Below the pieces are notes generated by a model. It ran no database searches. It was given only the letters and a program-made list of their open reading frames with translations, and was not told the DNA's origin. Of a stretch of 64,000 nucleotides of DNA, positions 52,207 to 61,479 are shown one piece after another. The stretch's first letter is position 1. Each line of letters opens with the position of its first letter. The position numbers were made by a program, and so were the translations under genes. The stretch covers positions 248,001 to 312,000 of the forward strand of contig NZ_JAANOP010000001.1 in assembly GCF_011250515.1 (NCBI RefSeq), written 5' to 3'. The stretch is from Aquirufa ecclesiirivi. GTDB taxonomy: Bacteria > Bacteroidota > Bacteroidia > Cytophagales > Spirosomataceae.

Positions 52207-52222
52207 TGTTTCACGTGAAACA
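52207..52222. other. parS site 2 (ParB binding), between ybeY and mnmG
   Basis: TGTTTCACGTGAAACA, identical to parS site 1 and a perfect palindrome. It begins 2 bases after the ybeY stop and ends 9 bases before the mnmG start, so mnmG translation signals and ParB binding overlap. It is 4.4 kb left of the putative origin. Confidence 0.88.
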
Positions 52223-52231
52223 AAATAGAAA

Positions 52232-54094
52232 ATGCAACAACAAGCATACGATGTAATTGTAGTAGGAGCGGGGCATGCCGGTTGTGAAGCAGCACATGCT
52301 GCCGCTCAAATGGGATCAAGCGTCTTGCTCATCACCATGAATATGCAAACCATCGCACAAATGTCATGCAACCCGGCTATGGGTGGAGTTGCAAAAGGAC
52401 AAATTGTACGAGAAATTGATGCCCTTGGAGGAATGTCAGGTTTGATATCAGACAAAACCATGATTCAGTTCCGCATGCTAAATCGTTCCAAAGGTCCTGC
52501 CATGTGGTCACCAAGATGCCAATCAGATCGAATGCGCTTTGCAGAAGAGTGGAGAATGGTTTTAGAACAAAATACCAACGTAGATTTCTGGCAAGATTCT
52601 GTTCAACAATTACTGATCAAAAACAACGAGGCCTGTGGAGTAATAACACGCATGGGAATTGAGTTTAAAGCGCGCACCGTAGTACTCACGAATGGGACTT
52701 TTTTAAATGGCTTAATACATATAGGAGAAAAGCATTTTGGGGGAGGACGAATGGCCGAACCCATGGCACAAGGATTAACAGAACAGCTGGTTCAATTAGG
52801 CTTTGAATCGGGGAGAATGAAGACGGGCACGCCGCCCCGAGTAGATGGAAGAAGCCTAGACTATTCAGCGATGGAAGAACAAAAAGGAGATGAAAACCCT
52901 AGCAGTTTTTCCTATTTAACAGAAACCCCCATTCAAGAACAAAGATCTTGCTGGATTACACATACCAATACCAAAGTACACGAAGTACTAAGAAAAGGCT
53001 TTGATAAATCTCCCATGTTTGCCGGTAGAATTAAAGGCCTAGGTCCTAGATATTGCCCATCCGTAGAAGATAAAATTAACCGCTTTGCCGATAAAGATAG
53101 TCACCAAATTTTTGTAGAACCAGAAGGGTGGAATACCGTAGAAATCTATGTGAATGGCTTTTCTACATCCCTTCCCGAAGAGATACAATATGAGGCCATT
53201 CGACTTATCCCAGGCTTCGAAAAAGCTAAACTTTTTAGGCCCGGTTATGCCATCGAATACGATTACTTTCCACCAACCCAATTACAAGCAACCCTAGAAA
53301 CTAAACTAATTCAAGGACTCTATTTTGCAGGACAAATAAATGGAACAACAGGTTACGAAGAAGCCGCTTGTCAAGGACTTATGGCAGGGATCAATGCCCA
53401 CCAAAAAGCAAAACAATTAGACCCATTCACTCTCTCCAGATCGGATGCCTATATCGGAGTTTTGATAGATGACCTAATCAACAAAGGCACCGACGAGCCC
53501 TACCGTATGTTTACTTCACGAGCTGAATTTAGAACGCTTTTGAGACAAGATAATGCGGATGAAAGATTAACAGTAAAAGGTTATGAATTAGGCCTTGCTA
53601 CAAAAAAACGCATGGATAAATTCCAACAAAAGCAAAGCGATGTTGCCCGATTACTTGACCATATTAAAACAAGTAAAGTAAAGCCTGACGAGATGAATAC
53701 TTGGCTAGAAAATCAAGGCAGCTCAAGCCTGAGAGAAGGAACACCCATTGTCAATCTACTGAGACGATCAGACCTAAGCTTCTCCGCATTATTACAACAT
53801 CCATTGATTCAGCATATTCAAGAAACGTATTCCCAAGAAGTCATCGAACAAGCTGAAATCATCGTGAAATACGAAAGCTATATCGAAAAAGAAAGGCTGA
53901 TGGTAGATAAAATGAAAACCATGGAAGATTTGAAAATTCCAGATACTTTCGACTACGACAAAATTAAAACACTCTCCACCGAATCTAGAATTAAATTAAA
54001 ATCCATCCGACCACAAACCATTGGTCAGGCTAGCAGAATATCAGGAGTATCTGCATCCGATGTATCCATTCTACTTTTATTCATGGGTCGATAA
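52232..54094 (+). CDS. mnmG: tRNA uridine-5-carboxymethylaminomethyl modification enzyme MnmG
   Basis: MnmG (GidA) works with MnmE to place the cmnm5 group on U34 of several tRNAs, using FAD. The 620-residue protein has the FAD motif VIVVGAGHAGCEAAHAAA, CNPAMGGVAKGQIVREIDALGG, MKTGTPPRVDGR, FAGQINGTTGYEEAA and FTSRAEFRTLLRQDNAD. The length is typical. In many bacteria this gene lies beside oriC, in agreement with the origin-like gap at 56.6 kb and the parS sites. Confidence 0.97.
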   Translation: MQQQAYDVIVVGAGHAGCEAAHAAAQMGSSVLLITMNMQTIAQMSCNPAMGGVAKGQIVREIDALGGMSGLISDKTMIQFRMLNRSKGPAMWSPRCQSDRMRFAEEWRMVLEQNTNVDFWQDSVQQLLIKNNEACGVITRMGIEFKARTVVLTNGTFLNGLIHIGEKHFGGGRMAEPMAQGLTEQLVQLGFESGRMKTGTPPRVDGRSLDYSAMEEQKGDENPSSFSYLTETPIQEQRSCWITHTNTKVHEVLRKGFDKSPMFAGRIKGLGPRYCPSVEDKINRFADKDSHQIFVEPEGWNTVEIYVNGFSTSLPEEIQYEAIRLIPGFEKAKLFRPGYAIEYDYFPPTQLQATLETKLIQGLYFAGQINGTTGYEEAACQGLMAGINAHQKAKQLDPFTLSRSDAYIGVLIDDLINKGTDEPYRMFTSRAEFRTLLRQDNADERLTVKGYELGLATKKRMDKFQQKQSDVARLLDHIKTSKVKPDEMNTWLENQGSSSLREGTPIVNLLRRSDLSFSALLQHPLIQHIQETYSQEVIEQAEIIVKYESYIEKERLMVDKMKTMEDLKIPDTFDYDKIKTLSTESRIKLKSIRPQTIGQASRISGVSASDVSILLLFMGR

Positions 54095-54096
54095 TT

Positions 54097-54984
54097 ATGG
54101 AAAAACTAGAAGAATGCCCCGCTTGCTCAAACAAAGAATTTATGATAATTCTGAGTGCCAAAGATTACACAGTTTCGCATCAGACATTCCAAGTGATGGA
54201 ATGCCAAAGCTGTCATTTACGCTTTACAAACCCAAGACCCAAAGCAAGTGAAGCGGGGCCCTATTACAAATCAGAAAACTACATTTCTCATAGTAATACA
54301 GAAAAAGGTTTCATAAACCAATTGTATCAACGGGTAAGAAATATCACCCTGAAACTAAAAACCAATTGGATAGAATCAGAGAAAAAGGGTGACAAAAACA
54401 TATTAGATATAGGCTGTGGTACGGGACATTTCCTTCAAGCTTGTCAAGAAAGAGGATGGCACATTCATGGCATGGAACTAGATCCAAGTACTGCTCAAAA
54501 AGCAGCACAATTAACAGGTAAATCAATCTATCCTCATTTAACCCATATTCCAGAATCAGATACCTTTCAAGTCATTAGCCTTTGGCATGTACTTGAACAC
54601 GTCTATGAAATACATGAGTACTTTACTTTCTTTAAAAAGAACTTAGCTCCTAATGGTAAATTGTTATTGGCTTTACCCAATTGCAACAGCTACGATGCTC
54701 AATACTTTCAAGAATACTGGGCAGCATATGATGTACCAAGGCATATTTATCATTTTACACCAGAAACAATACAAGCCATAGCCAAACAATATGGATTCTC
54801 ATTAAAAGAAAAAAAAGGTTTAATTTTTGATAGTTTTTACATTTCCTTAATGAGCCATGAATACCAAAGAGGTTCTAAAAAAATAATTTTATCCTTTATC
54901 ATAGGTCTCTTTTCAAATATCAAAGCCTACTTAGGGAAAGGAAATTATTCCAGTAATTTATATATCTTCGAACATGCTCAGTAG
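54097..54984 (+). CDS. Class I SAM-dependent methyltransferase with N-terminal zinc ribbon
   Basis: The 295-residue protein begins with a zinc-ribbon-like double CxxC (ECPACSNKEF and ECQSCHLRFTNP). The methyltransferase domain (about 95-205) has the SAM motif ILDIGCGTGHFLQAC, followed by DTFQVISLWHVLEHV. This architecture is common for Methyltransf_23-type enzymes acting on sugars or lipids, but the substrate is unknown. It is 2 bp after mnmG and overlaps the next gene by 11 bases. Confidence 0.88.
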   Translation: MEKLEECPACSNKEFMIILSAKDYTVSHQTFQVMECQSCHLRFTNPRPKASEAGPYYKSENYISHSNTEKGFINQLYQRVRNITLKLKTNWIESEKKGDKNILDIGCGTGHFLQACQERGWHIHGMELDPSTAQKAAQLTGKSIYPHLTHIPESDTFQVISLWHVLEHVYEIHEYFTFFKKNLAPNGKLLLALPNCNSYDAQYFQEYWAAYDVPRHIYHFTPETIQAIAKQYGFSLKEKKGLIFDSFYISLMSHEYQRGSKKIILSFIIGLFSNIKAYLGKGNYSSNLYIFEHAQ

Positions 54985-56617
54985 GCTAAAAAACATAATA
55001 CTATTTACCTTTTTATCGGGAATGTTTATCGTTCTGATCCTACAAAGTTGTGCCCAAATGGCTAACCCTCCCGGAGGAAAAAAAGATACCCTTGCCCCAA
55101 AAATCAGTGAATCCATTCCACTAAATAAAAGCCGAAATTTTAAAGGGAAAAAAATCGAACTTACATTTAACGAGTATGTAGGAATTAGAAACCTAAATCA
55201 AGAACTGTTAATAACACCTTCGGTAGGAACCTATCAAACAAAAATAAGACCTCAAGGTCTTAGCATTGTTTTAGATAGTTCTCTAAAAGATAATACCACC
55301 TATACCTTCAATTTTAGAAATGCCATAGAAGATGCCTCAGAAAGAAATATCGGTAAAAATATCAAACTGGTTTTTAGTACTTCCAATGATATAGACTCAC
55401 TACAAATCAAAGGAAATGTCAAGCAATTAATGACACAGAAACATCCTGAAAATATATTAGTGGCGCTTTATCCTTGGAATGACACCCTATCCATTCAGCT
55501 TACAAAACCATATTATTTCGTTAAAACAGATACGTCTGGAAATTACCTCTTAGAAAACATTGCCCGAGGGAAATACTACATGGCGGCATTTAACGACATC
55601 AATAATAACTTACTGTATAATTCCAATAGAGAAGCAGTGGATTTCATTTCTGAAAAATACATTGATTTAGTTAAAAATCAAGAGCAACATTTTGCTATAA
55701 GTATTCAAAATCAAGATTCATTGAAGCTAAGCAAAACAACCGCTACAGCTAAAACGGTTTTGTACGAATTTAACCGAGGAATCAAATCCATGGTTCTTCA
55801 AAATGTACCCAAGTCTCAACTATACTACCAACAAGAAGACAACAAAAACCTTAGATTCTACGTCTTAAATCAAAGCAGCTCAGACACCATCTTCGTTCAA
55901 GCAACAATGACCGATTCATTGGACAGAAAATATCAAATTCCATTAAAAATAAAATTTAGAGAAATTACCAAAAAAGAAAAAATTCAAAAGCTAGATCTAA
56001 ACTTTGAAGTAAAGCCTGCACCAGGAAAATTACTCTCTCCTTCAGACTCTGTACAAATAAAATTTACAAGGCCAGTACAACAATGGGTATCAACCAATTT
56101 ACTATTTAAAACAGAAGAAGGCGAAACCCTTACTTTACCTGATCAAGCTTTCCAATGGAATCAATATCAAAACAATTTAATAATCAGAAACACCTATTTA
56201 CCTAGTAGAACAAAATTCGAATTAAACATTTTAAAAAATGCATTTGTTGGTGTAGAAGCTGATTCCAGTCAAGCATACACACAAAAGATGGAATGGCAAG
56301 ATGTTGAAAATTACGGAAGTATTGATGGTCAGGTTTCAAGTCTAGCAACAAATAGTCACTTTATAGTAGAATTAATTAAAGCTGATACATTTGAGCCATA
56401 CATGACCATTAAAACCATGAAGCGCTTTGAATTTATCCACGTGGAACCTGGAATCTATCAAATCCGAGTTATTGCAGATCTTAACAACAATGGGTATTGG
56501 GACATCGGTAATTTCAAACTTAGAAAAAAATCAGAACCCGTGTATTTCTTTGAAGGTAAAATAAAGCTGAAGGCTAATTTTCAGATTTCTGATTTGTTGA
56601 TAAATACACAAAAATAG
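54974..56617 (+). CDS. Ig-like (Big_5) domain lipoprotein
   Basis: The 547-residue protein has a lipoprotein signal (FIVLILQSCAQ; lipobox Cys about 26) followed by an Ig-like Big_5 domain (about 40-135, KISESIPLNKSRNFKGKKIELTFNEYV). Later beta-rich regions include one ending in DLNNNGYWDIG. It is probably anchored in the outer membrane. Such proteins are widespread in Bacteroidota with unknown function. It ends one base before the putative origin, so it is the last gene on the left arm. Confidence 0.85.
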   Translation: MLSRLKNIILFTFLSGMFIVLILQSCAQMANPPGGKKDTLAPKISESIPLNKSRNFKGKKIELTFNEYVGIRNLNQELLITPSVGTYQTKIRPQGLSIVLDSSLKDNTTYTFNFRNAIEDASERNIGKNIKLVFSTSNDIDSLQIKGNVKQLMTQKHPENILVALYPWNDTLSIQLTKPYYFVKTDTSGNYLLENIARGKYYMAAFNDINNNLLYNSNREAVDFISEKYIDLVKNQEQHFAISIQNQDSLKLSKTTATAKTVLYEFNRGIKSMVLQNVPKSQLYYQQEDNKNLRFYVLNQSSSDTIFVQATMTDSLDRKYQIPLKIKFREITKKEKIQKLDLNFEVKPAPGKLLSPSDSVQIKFTRPVQQWVSTNLLFKTEEGETLTLPDQAFQWNQYQNNLIIRNTYLPSRTKFELNILKNAFVGVEADSSQAYTQKMEWQDVENYGSIDGQVSSLATNSHFIVELIKADTFEPYMTIKTMKRFEFIHVEPGIYQIRVIADLNNNGYWDIGNFKLRKKSEPVYFFEGKIKLKANFQISDLLINTQK

Positions 56618-56890
56618 TGTGGATAACCTGTTCATAAGTGGGCAAAAAAGTGAACAATTCATAAGAAAATTGTGGAAAGAATTTTAGAGAACAAAGTTGT
56701 GGACAATATTACCGAAGTATCCACAGAGTTTTTTAAACTTATCTACATAAATAAACTAAGTAAAAAATATATATATAATTTATTATCAGATAGTTATATA
56801 TCAAAAAATGTCTTATCCACTTATCCACAGTGAATAACAATAAGAAACAAAAAAGAGATTTATAAAACTTTTATTTTTTTTAAATAAGTC
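56618..56890. other. Putative chromosomal replication origin (oriC)
   Basis: This gene-free 273-bp stretch holds two perfect DnaA boxes: TGTGGATAA (56618-56626) and TTATCCACA (56821-56829). Near matches are TGTGGAAAG (56671), TGTGGACAA (56698), GTATCCACA (56717), TTATCTACA (56739) and TTATCCACT (56813, abutting the perfect box). Between about 56748 and 56810 is an almost pure AT tract of alternating TA, as expected of a DNA-unwinding element. A second AT-rich stretch reaches the next ATG. parS sites are 4.4 and 6 kb to the left and mnmG is close by. The dnaA gene is not in the window. Confidence 0.9.
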
Positions 56891-58408
56891 ATGTGGAAAA
56901 CATTTTCTAAATCTTTTTTATTTCTCGCATTCCTACTAGTAGGTTATGGTCTTCCTTTGCAGGCTAGTGCATTTATAAAAAGTCCAGATTCTTTATTTGT
57001 AGATAGACTACATCAAATTCTTGCCATTAAGAAAGAAAAGAAAAGGACTAAACAGTTAGAAGAATTGTTTATAAAAAACACGAATAATGGTTCTTTTTTA
57101 ACATTTTATTCCTTTAATGAAATCATTAAAGGAAATTTAGCACCTTTATGGATTAAGTATTGTGGACAAATTGTTGATAAGTTAGTCAATACACAAGGCT
57201 TAGAAGTAGCGAAAGATTGGTTAATTGGCTTAAAAGATCAGGGGATTGCTAATCGAGAAGTAGAGCAAATGCTTGTTTTATTGATACAATCTAATCCTGA
57301 ACAGGGCAATCCTGTCGAATTAATCATTCATTGGTATGCTTTAAATCAACAATGGGAAAAAGTTTGGATGCAGAGAAAGGCATTGGATATCCGTTTTAAA
57401 ACCGGAGGAAAGGAAGTTAATGATTTTGGTATTGCTTGTTTTCAACGTCAACAATGGCCTTTAGTAAATCAAGTATTTGATTATTTGATTAAAACATACC
57501 CTCGTTCCCCACAATTGTTGAATTGGAAACAATTAGTATTAGCTTCTCGCGAACAAAGCATACAGAACAAGATGGTGATTGAAAAAACGGAGTTTTCAAA
57601 TTTAATTCAATCCTATCGAGAGCTAAGAAAAGACCGAGGAAATAATCCTGGGACTGCTGAGACCTATTTATCTGAAGCCAGAATATTTCTGTATCAATTA
57701 AATCAATTGGATTCAGCTGAACAGGTTTATCAAAAGGGGATTGAGTTATCTGAGTTCAATGTCAATTTACAAGCACAGATGAAATTGGAGTTAGGAGATG
57801 TGTATTTATATGCTGGTAGAAAATACGATGCATTACTTCAATATGCCCAAGTGGAGAAATTAGTTAAAGATTCACCGATAGCTTATGAAGCTAAATTGAA
57901 GACGGGTAAATTATACTATTATTCGGGGGATTTCGAATTAGCAAAAGCCAATTTTGATGTATTAAAACAAAGTACTCAAAAAGAAATTGCCAATGATGCC
58001 TTGCATTTAAGTTGGGTTATTGAAGACAATACGGGCATAGATACTTTGGAAACGGCTTTAAAATCATTTGCTACGATTCAATGGCTATATGAACAAAAGA
58101 AAGTGCAAGAAGCCGATAAGGCCTTGGATGAATTATTTAAAAATCAAAAAGGCCAGAGTTTAGAAGATGATATCTTGTATCAAATGGCTCAAAGGTCATT
58201 AGAAAAAAAGCAAGTAGAACAAGCCAAAATTTTATTTAAAGATATTTATGATCGATTTGATCAAGATATATACGGTGATGATGCACTATTTCACTTTTTA
58301 CAATTAACCGATTTTAGAGACAAGGATTTAGCTTTACAATTCATTACCAAGTATCCAAGTAGTATCTATTTACACGATATTCGTAAGCACATAGCTGTCC
58401 CTGAATGA
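56891..58408 (+). CDS. Exported TPR-repeat protein
   Basis: The 505-residue protein has a signal peptide (residues about 1-26, SFLFLAFLLVGYGLPLQA) and is helical throughout, with TPR-like pairs: QMKLELGDVYLYAGRKYDALLQYAQ (over about 295-320) and LKTGKLYYYSGDFELAKANF (about 340-360). It is probably periplasmic and may mediate protein assembly. It is the first gene to the right of the origin; its relation to replication, if any, is unknown. The coding strand is visibly richer in G than in genes left of the origin. Confidence 0.8.
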   Translation: MWKTFSKSFLFLAFLLVGYGLPLQASAFIKSPDSLFVDRLHQILAIKKEKKRTKQLEELFIKNTNNGSFLTFYSFNEIIKGNLAPLWIKYCGQIVDKLVNTQGLEVAKDWLIGLKDQGIANREVEQMLVLLIQSNPEQGNPVELIIHWYALNQQWEKVWMQRKALDIRFKTGGKEVNDFGIACFQRQQWPLVNQVFDYLIKTYPRSPQLLNWKQLVLASREQSIQNKMVIEKTEFSNLIQSYRELRKDRGNNPGTAETYLSEARIFLYQLNQLDSAEQVYQKGIELSEFNVNLQAQMKLELGDVYLYAGRKYDALLQYAQVEKLVKDSPIAYEAKLKTGKLYYYSGDFELAKANFDVLKQSTQKEIANDALHLSWVIEDNTGIDTLETALKSFATIQWLYEQKKVQEADKALDELFKNQKGQSLEDDILYQMAQRSLEKKQVEQAKILFKDIYDRFDQDIYGDDALFHFLQLTDFRDKDLALQFITKYPSSIYLHDIRKHIAVPE

Positions 58409-58446
58409 TATATACTAAATCCTAAAAAATAATCCAATTCTCACAT

Positions 58447-58477
58447 TTTGTTTTTAGATTTGGCTATCTTAGATTTG
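58447..58477 (+). promoter_or_regulatory. Promoter of the acyl-CoA ligase gene
   Basis: A -33 TTTG (58447-58450), 19 bases, and TAGATTTG (58470-58477) match the Bacteroidota consensus spacing exactly. A second TAGATTTG box is at 58455-58462. The ATG is 20 bases after the downstream box. Confidence 0.7.
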
Positions 58478-58497
58478 TTTAAACTAGAACCATTTTT

Positions 58498-60270
58498 ATG
58501 AAACATACTTCATTAACACGTGTATTTGATTTATTAGAAGTTTATAAAAATTTCCACAAGTCGGACCTATTTAACAAGAAAGAAGATGGATATTGGAAAA
58601 ATTATTCAAATACAGATACTTTAGAAACAATTGAACAGCTCGCATTAGGTTTGCTGAGTTTAGGTGTCAAACAAGGGGATAAGATTGCTATTATTTCAAC
58701 CAATCGACCGGAATGGAATTTCGTTGATTTTGCGGTTCAAGTACTTGGTGCGGTGACAGTTCCCTTATATCCCACCATTACTGTTGAGGATTATGCTTTC
58801 ATTTTTGAGGATTCAGGAGTGGAGTTCATTTTTGCAGAAAATGAAGAACTTTACTTTAAAGCCAAAGAAGCAGTAAAAGGAAACAGCAAAATTAAATCCA
58901 TTTATACCTTTGAACCCATTGCTGGAGCTAGTTTATGGACAGAAGTAAAGGAATTAGGTCAAGGTAAAGAAGCCAGCGTTTTGGAGCCAATAAAAGCATC
59001 TGTTCAAGCGGATGATTTGCTTACTTTAATTTATACCTCCGGAACAACAGGCAGGCCTAAAGGTGTCATGTTGACACATCATAACATCATTAGTAATGTG
59101 AAAGCTTTGGACCGAGGAGATTTTTTTCAAATCAATTCTCGAGATAAAGTGTTGAGTTTTCTACCTATGTGCCACATTTATGAGCGTACAAATATTTATT
59201 TGTATGTTTTTTATGGTGTATCCATTTATTATGCAGAAAATTTGGATACCGTAGCTGAAAATATCAAAGAAGTAAAACCAGCCATGTTTGCCACAGTTCC
59301 TCGGCTTTTAGAAAAAGTGTATGATAAAGTGTTGGCCAAAGGAAATGAGTTAACAGGGATTAAGAGGACCTTGTTTTTTGCCGCCATTGATTTTGGCTTG
59401 AAATACGATCCCATGGAAAAATTGGGATTTTTGGATAGTATCAAATTGTCCATTTTTAGAAAGTTGATATTTAGTAAATGGCAAGAAGCACTGGGTGGAA
59501 ATATTCGTGCCATTACTTCGGGCTCAGCAGCACTCCAGCCGCGCTTAAGCCGTATTTTTTGGGCAGCAGGTATTCCTATTGCCGAAGGATATGGTTTGAC
59601 CGAGACCTCTCCCGTGATTTCTGTTTCCAAAATTTCACCTCCTGATTTTAAAGTAGGTTGCGTAGGAACCTTATTGGATTGTGTTCAATTGAAAATTGCA
59701 GAAGATGGCGAAATATGTGTAAAAGGAGATTCGGTAATGCCGGGATATTACAATAATCCAACAGCCACCGCTGAGGCTATTGACTCTGAAGGATGGTTTC
59801 ATACGGGAGACATAGGAGAATTGGTGGATGGTAAATATTTGAAAATTACCGATCGAAAAAAAGAAATTTTTAAAACCTCTGGCGGCAAATACGTAGCTCC
59901 TCAGTTGGTTGAAAATAAACTCAAGGAATCGACCTTTATTGAACAATGTATGGTGGTGGGAGAAGGGCAAAAATTTCCTTCGGCACTCATCATACCTGAA
60001 TTTAATGCACTTCAAGTTTGGTGTAAACAACAGGATCTTGTGCTTAGTACGCCCGAAGAGATGATTGCACATCCTAAAGTAATCGAAAAAATGAATGAGG
60101 AAGTTTTAATGACGATGGCTTCCGTAGCTCGATACGAACAAGTTAAGAAATTTGTCTTATTACCTAGATTGTTCACCATTTCAGATGGGGAATTAACACC
60201 TACCTTGAAATTAAAACGCAAGATAATTGTATCGAGATATGAAAAGTTGATTCTAGGACTTTATGATTAG
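58498..60270 (+). CDS. Long-chain fatty-acid--CoA ligase family protein
   Basis: This ANL-superfamily enzyme activates a fatty acid via an acyl-adenylate to acyl-CoA. The 590-residue protein has LIYTSGTTGRPKGVMLTH (P-loop-like motif, about 178-195), GYGLTETSPVIS, EGWFHTGDIG and KITDRKKEIFKTSGGKYVAP, as in FAA1-type ligases. It should be cytoplasmic or membrane-associated. It has its own promoter and a 129-bp gap to gmd. Confidence 0.93.
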   Translation: MKHTSLTRVFDLLEVYKNFHKSDLFNKKEDGYWKNYSNTDTLETIEQLALGLLSLGVKQGDKIAIISTNRPEWNFVDFAVQVLGAVTVPLYPTITVEDYAFIFEDSGVEFIFAENEELYFKAKEAVKGNSKIKSIYTFEPIAGASLWTEVKELGQGKEASVLEPIKASVQADDLLTLIYTSGTTGRPKGVMLTHHNIISNVKALDRGDFFQINSRDKVLSFLPMCHIYERTNIYLYVFYGVSIYYAENLDTVAENIKEVKPAMFATVPRLLEKVYDKVLAKGNELTGIKRTLFFAAIDFGLKYDPMEKLGFLDSIKLSIFRKLIFSKWQEALGGNIRAITSGSAALQPRLSRIFWAAGIPIAEGYGLTETSPVISVSKISPPDFKVGCVGTLLDCVQLKIAEDGEICVKGDSVMPGYYNNPTATAEAIDSEGWFHTGDIGELVDGKYLKITDRKKEIFKTSGGKYVAPQLVENKLKESTFIEQCMVVGEGQKFPSALIIPEFNALQVWCKQQDLVLSTPEEMIAHPKVIEKMNEEVLMTMASVARYEQVKKFVLLPRLFTISDGELTPTLKLKRKIIVSRYEKLILGLYD

Positions 60271-60399
60271 ATTCGATATTTCCCAGATTCCTATGAATAA
60301 ATAAGCCTTAGCACTCGGAAATTTTAGTAATTTTATGTGTTAAAGGTTTTTAGAAAGGGACCCAAGTTCCTTTCTTTTTAATTATTGAATCAAACTTAT

Positions 60400-61476
60400 A
60401 TGTCGCAAGCACAAAAAGTGGCTTTAATAACGGGCATCACGGGACAGGATGGCGCGTATTTGGCAGAGCTTTTATTAGGAAAGGGTTATCGTGTTCATGG
60501 AATAAAGCGTAGAAGCTCCTTGATTAATACACAAAGGATAGACCACCTTTACCAAGATCCCCATGTGGATTCCTCCAATTTTCATTTACATTATGGAGAT
60601 TTGAGCGATTCCACCAATATCATTCGAATCATCCAAGAAGTTCAACCCGATGAGATTTATAATTTAGGGGCAATGTCACACGTAAAGGTGTCATTTGATG
60701 AACCGGAATATACAGCCCAAGTAGACGGATTAGGCACTTTGCGTATTTTGGAGGCGGTACGATTATTAGGATTGACGCAGAAAACAAAGATTTATCAGGC
60801 ATCCACATCAGAACTTTATGGTTTGGTCCAAGAAGTTCCACAATCTGAAAAAACGCCATTTTATCCTCGTTCTCCCTATGCCGTAGCTAAAATTTATGGA
60901 TATTGGATTACGGTGAATTACCGGGAAGCATATCAAATGTTTGCCGTAAATGGTATTTTATTTAACCATGAATCCCCTTTACGAGGAGAAACATTTGTTA
61001 CACGTAAGATTACTCGAGGGGTATCCCAAATAGCCCTTGGTCAGCAAGACAAAATCTATTTAGGAAATTTGGATGCCAAACGAGATTGGGGTCATGCGAA
61101 AGATTATGTAGAAGCCATGTGGTTGATTTTGCAACAAGAGCAACCAGAAGACTTTGTGATTGCAACAGGAATAACGACTACCGTTCGCGATTTTGTGATT
61201 ATGGCATTTAACGAAGTGGGAATAGAACTGGAGTTTAAGGGAACGGGAATCGAAGAAGTTGCTTTGGTAAAAGCTTGTCACAATCCCTTATACCAAGTAG
61301 AATTAGGCAAAGAGGTGGTAGCTGTAGATCCTCGGTATTTTAGACCCACGGAAGTAGAGTTATTAATTGGTGATCCTACGAAAGCCCAAACTAAATTAGG
61401 TTGGAAGTTGAAATATGATTTACCAGCCTTGGTAAAGGATATGATGAGTTCTGATATTCAATTGTTTTCTAAATAA
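60400..61476 (+). CDS. gmd: GDP-mannose 4,6-dehydratase
   Basis: Gmd converts GDP-mannose to GDP-4-keto-6-deoxymannose, the precursor of GDP-fucose and related sugars. The 358-residue protein has [15 protein letters not shown] (nucleotide binding), [17 protein letters not shown], the STSELYG Ser-Thr segment and the Tyr-Lys pair in [13 protein letters not shown]. The ATG at 60400 gives the usual start; a TTG at 60385 is in frame. It opens the polysaccharide gene run; the next gene is 3 bp downstream. Confidence 0.95.
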   Translation: MSQAQKVALITGITGQDGAYLAELLLGKGYRVHGIKRRSSLINTQRIDHLYQDPHVDSSNFHLHYGDLSDSTNIIRIIQEVQPDEIYNLGAMSHVKVSFDEPEYTAQVDGLGTLRILEAVRLLGLTQKTKIYQASTSELYGLVQEVPQSEKTPFYPRSPYAVAKIYGYWITVNYREAYQMFAVNGILFNHESPLRGETFVTRKITRGVSQIALGQQDKIYLGNLDAKRDWGHAKDYVEAMWLILQQEQPEDFVIATGITTTVRDFVIMAFNEVGIELEFKGTGIEEVALVKACHNPLYQVELGKEVVAVDPRYFRPTEVELLIGDPTKAQTKLGWKLKYDLPALVKDMMSSDIQLFSK

Positions 61477-61479
61477 TCG

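Noticed and set aside
59229-60072. Two 133-codon minus-strand frames inside the acyl-CoA ligase gene
   Set aside because: The plus-strand protein is intact and full of family motifs; the antisense frames show no domain.
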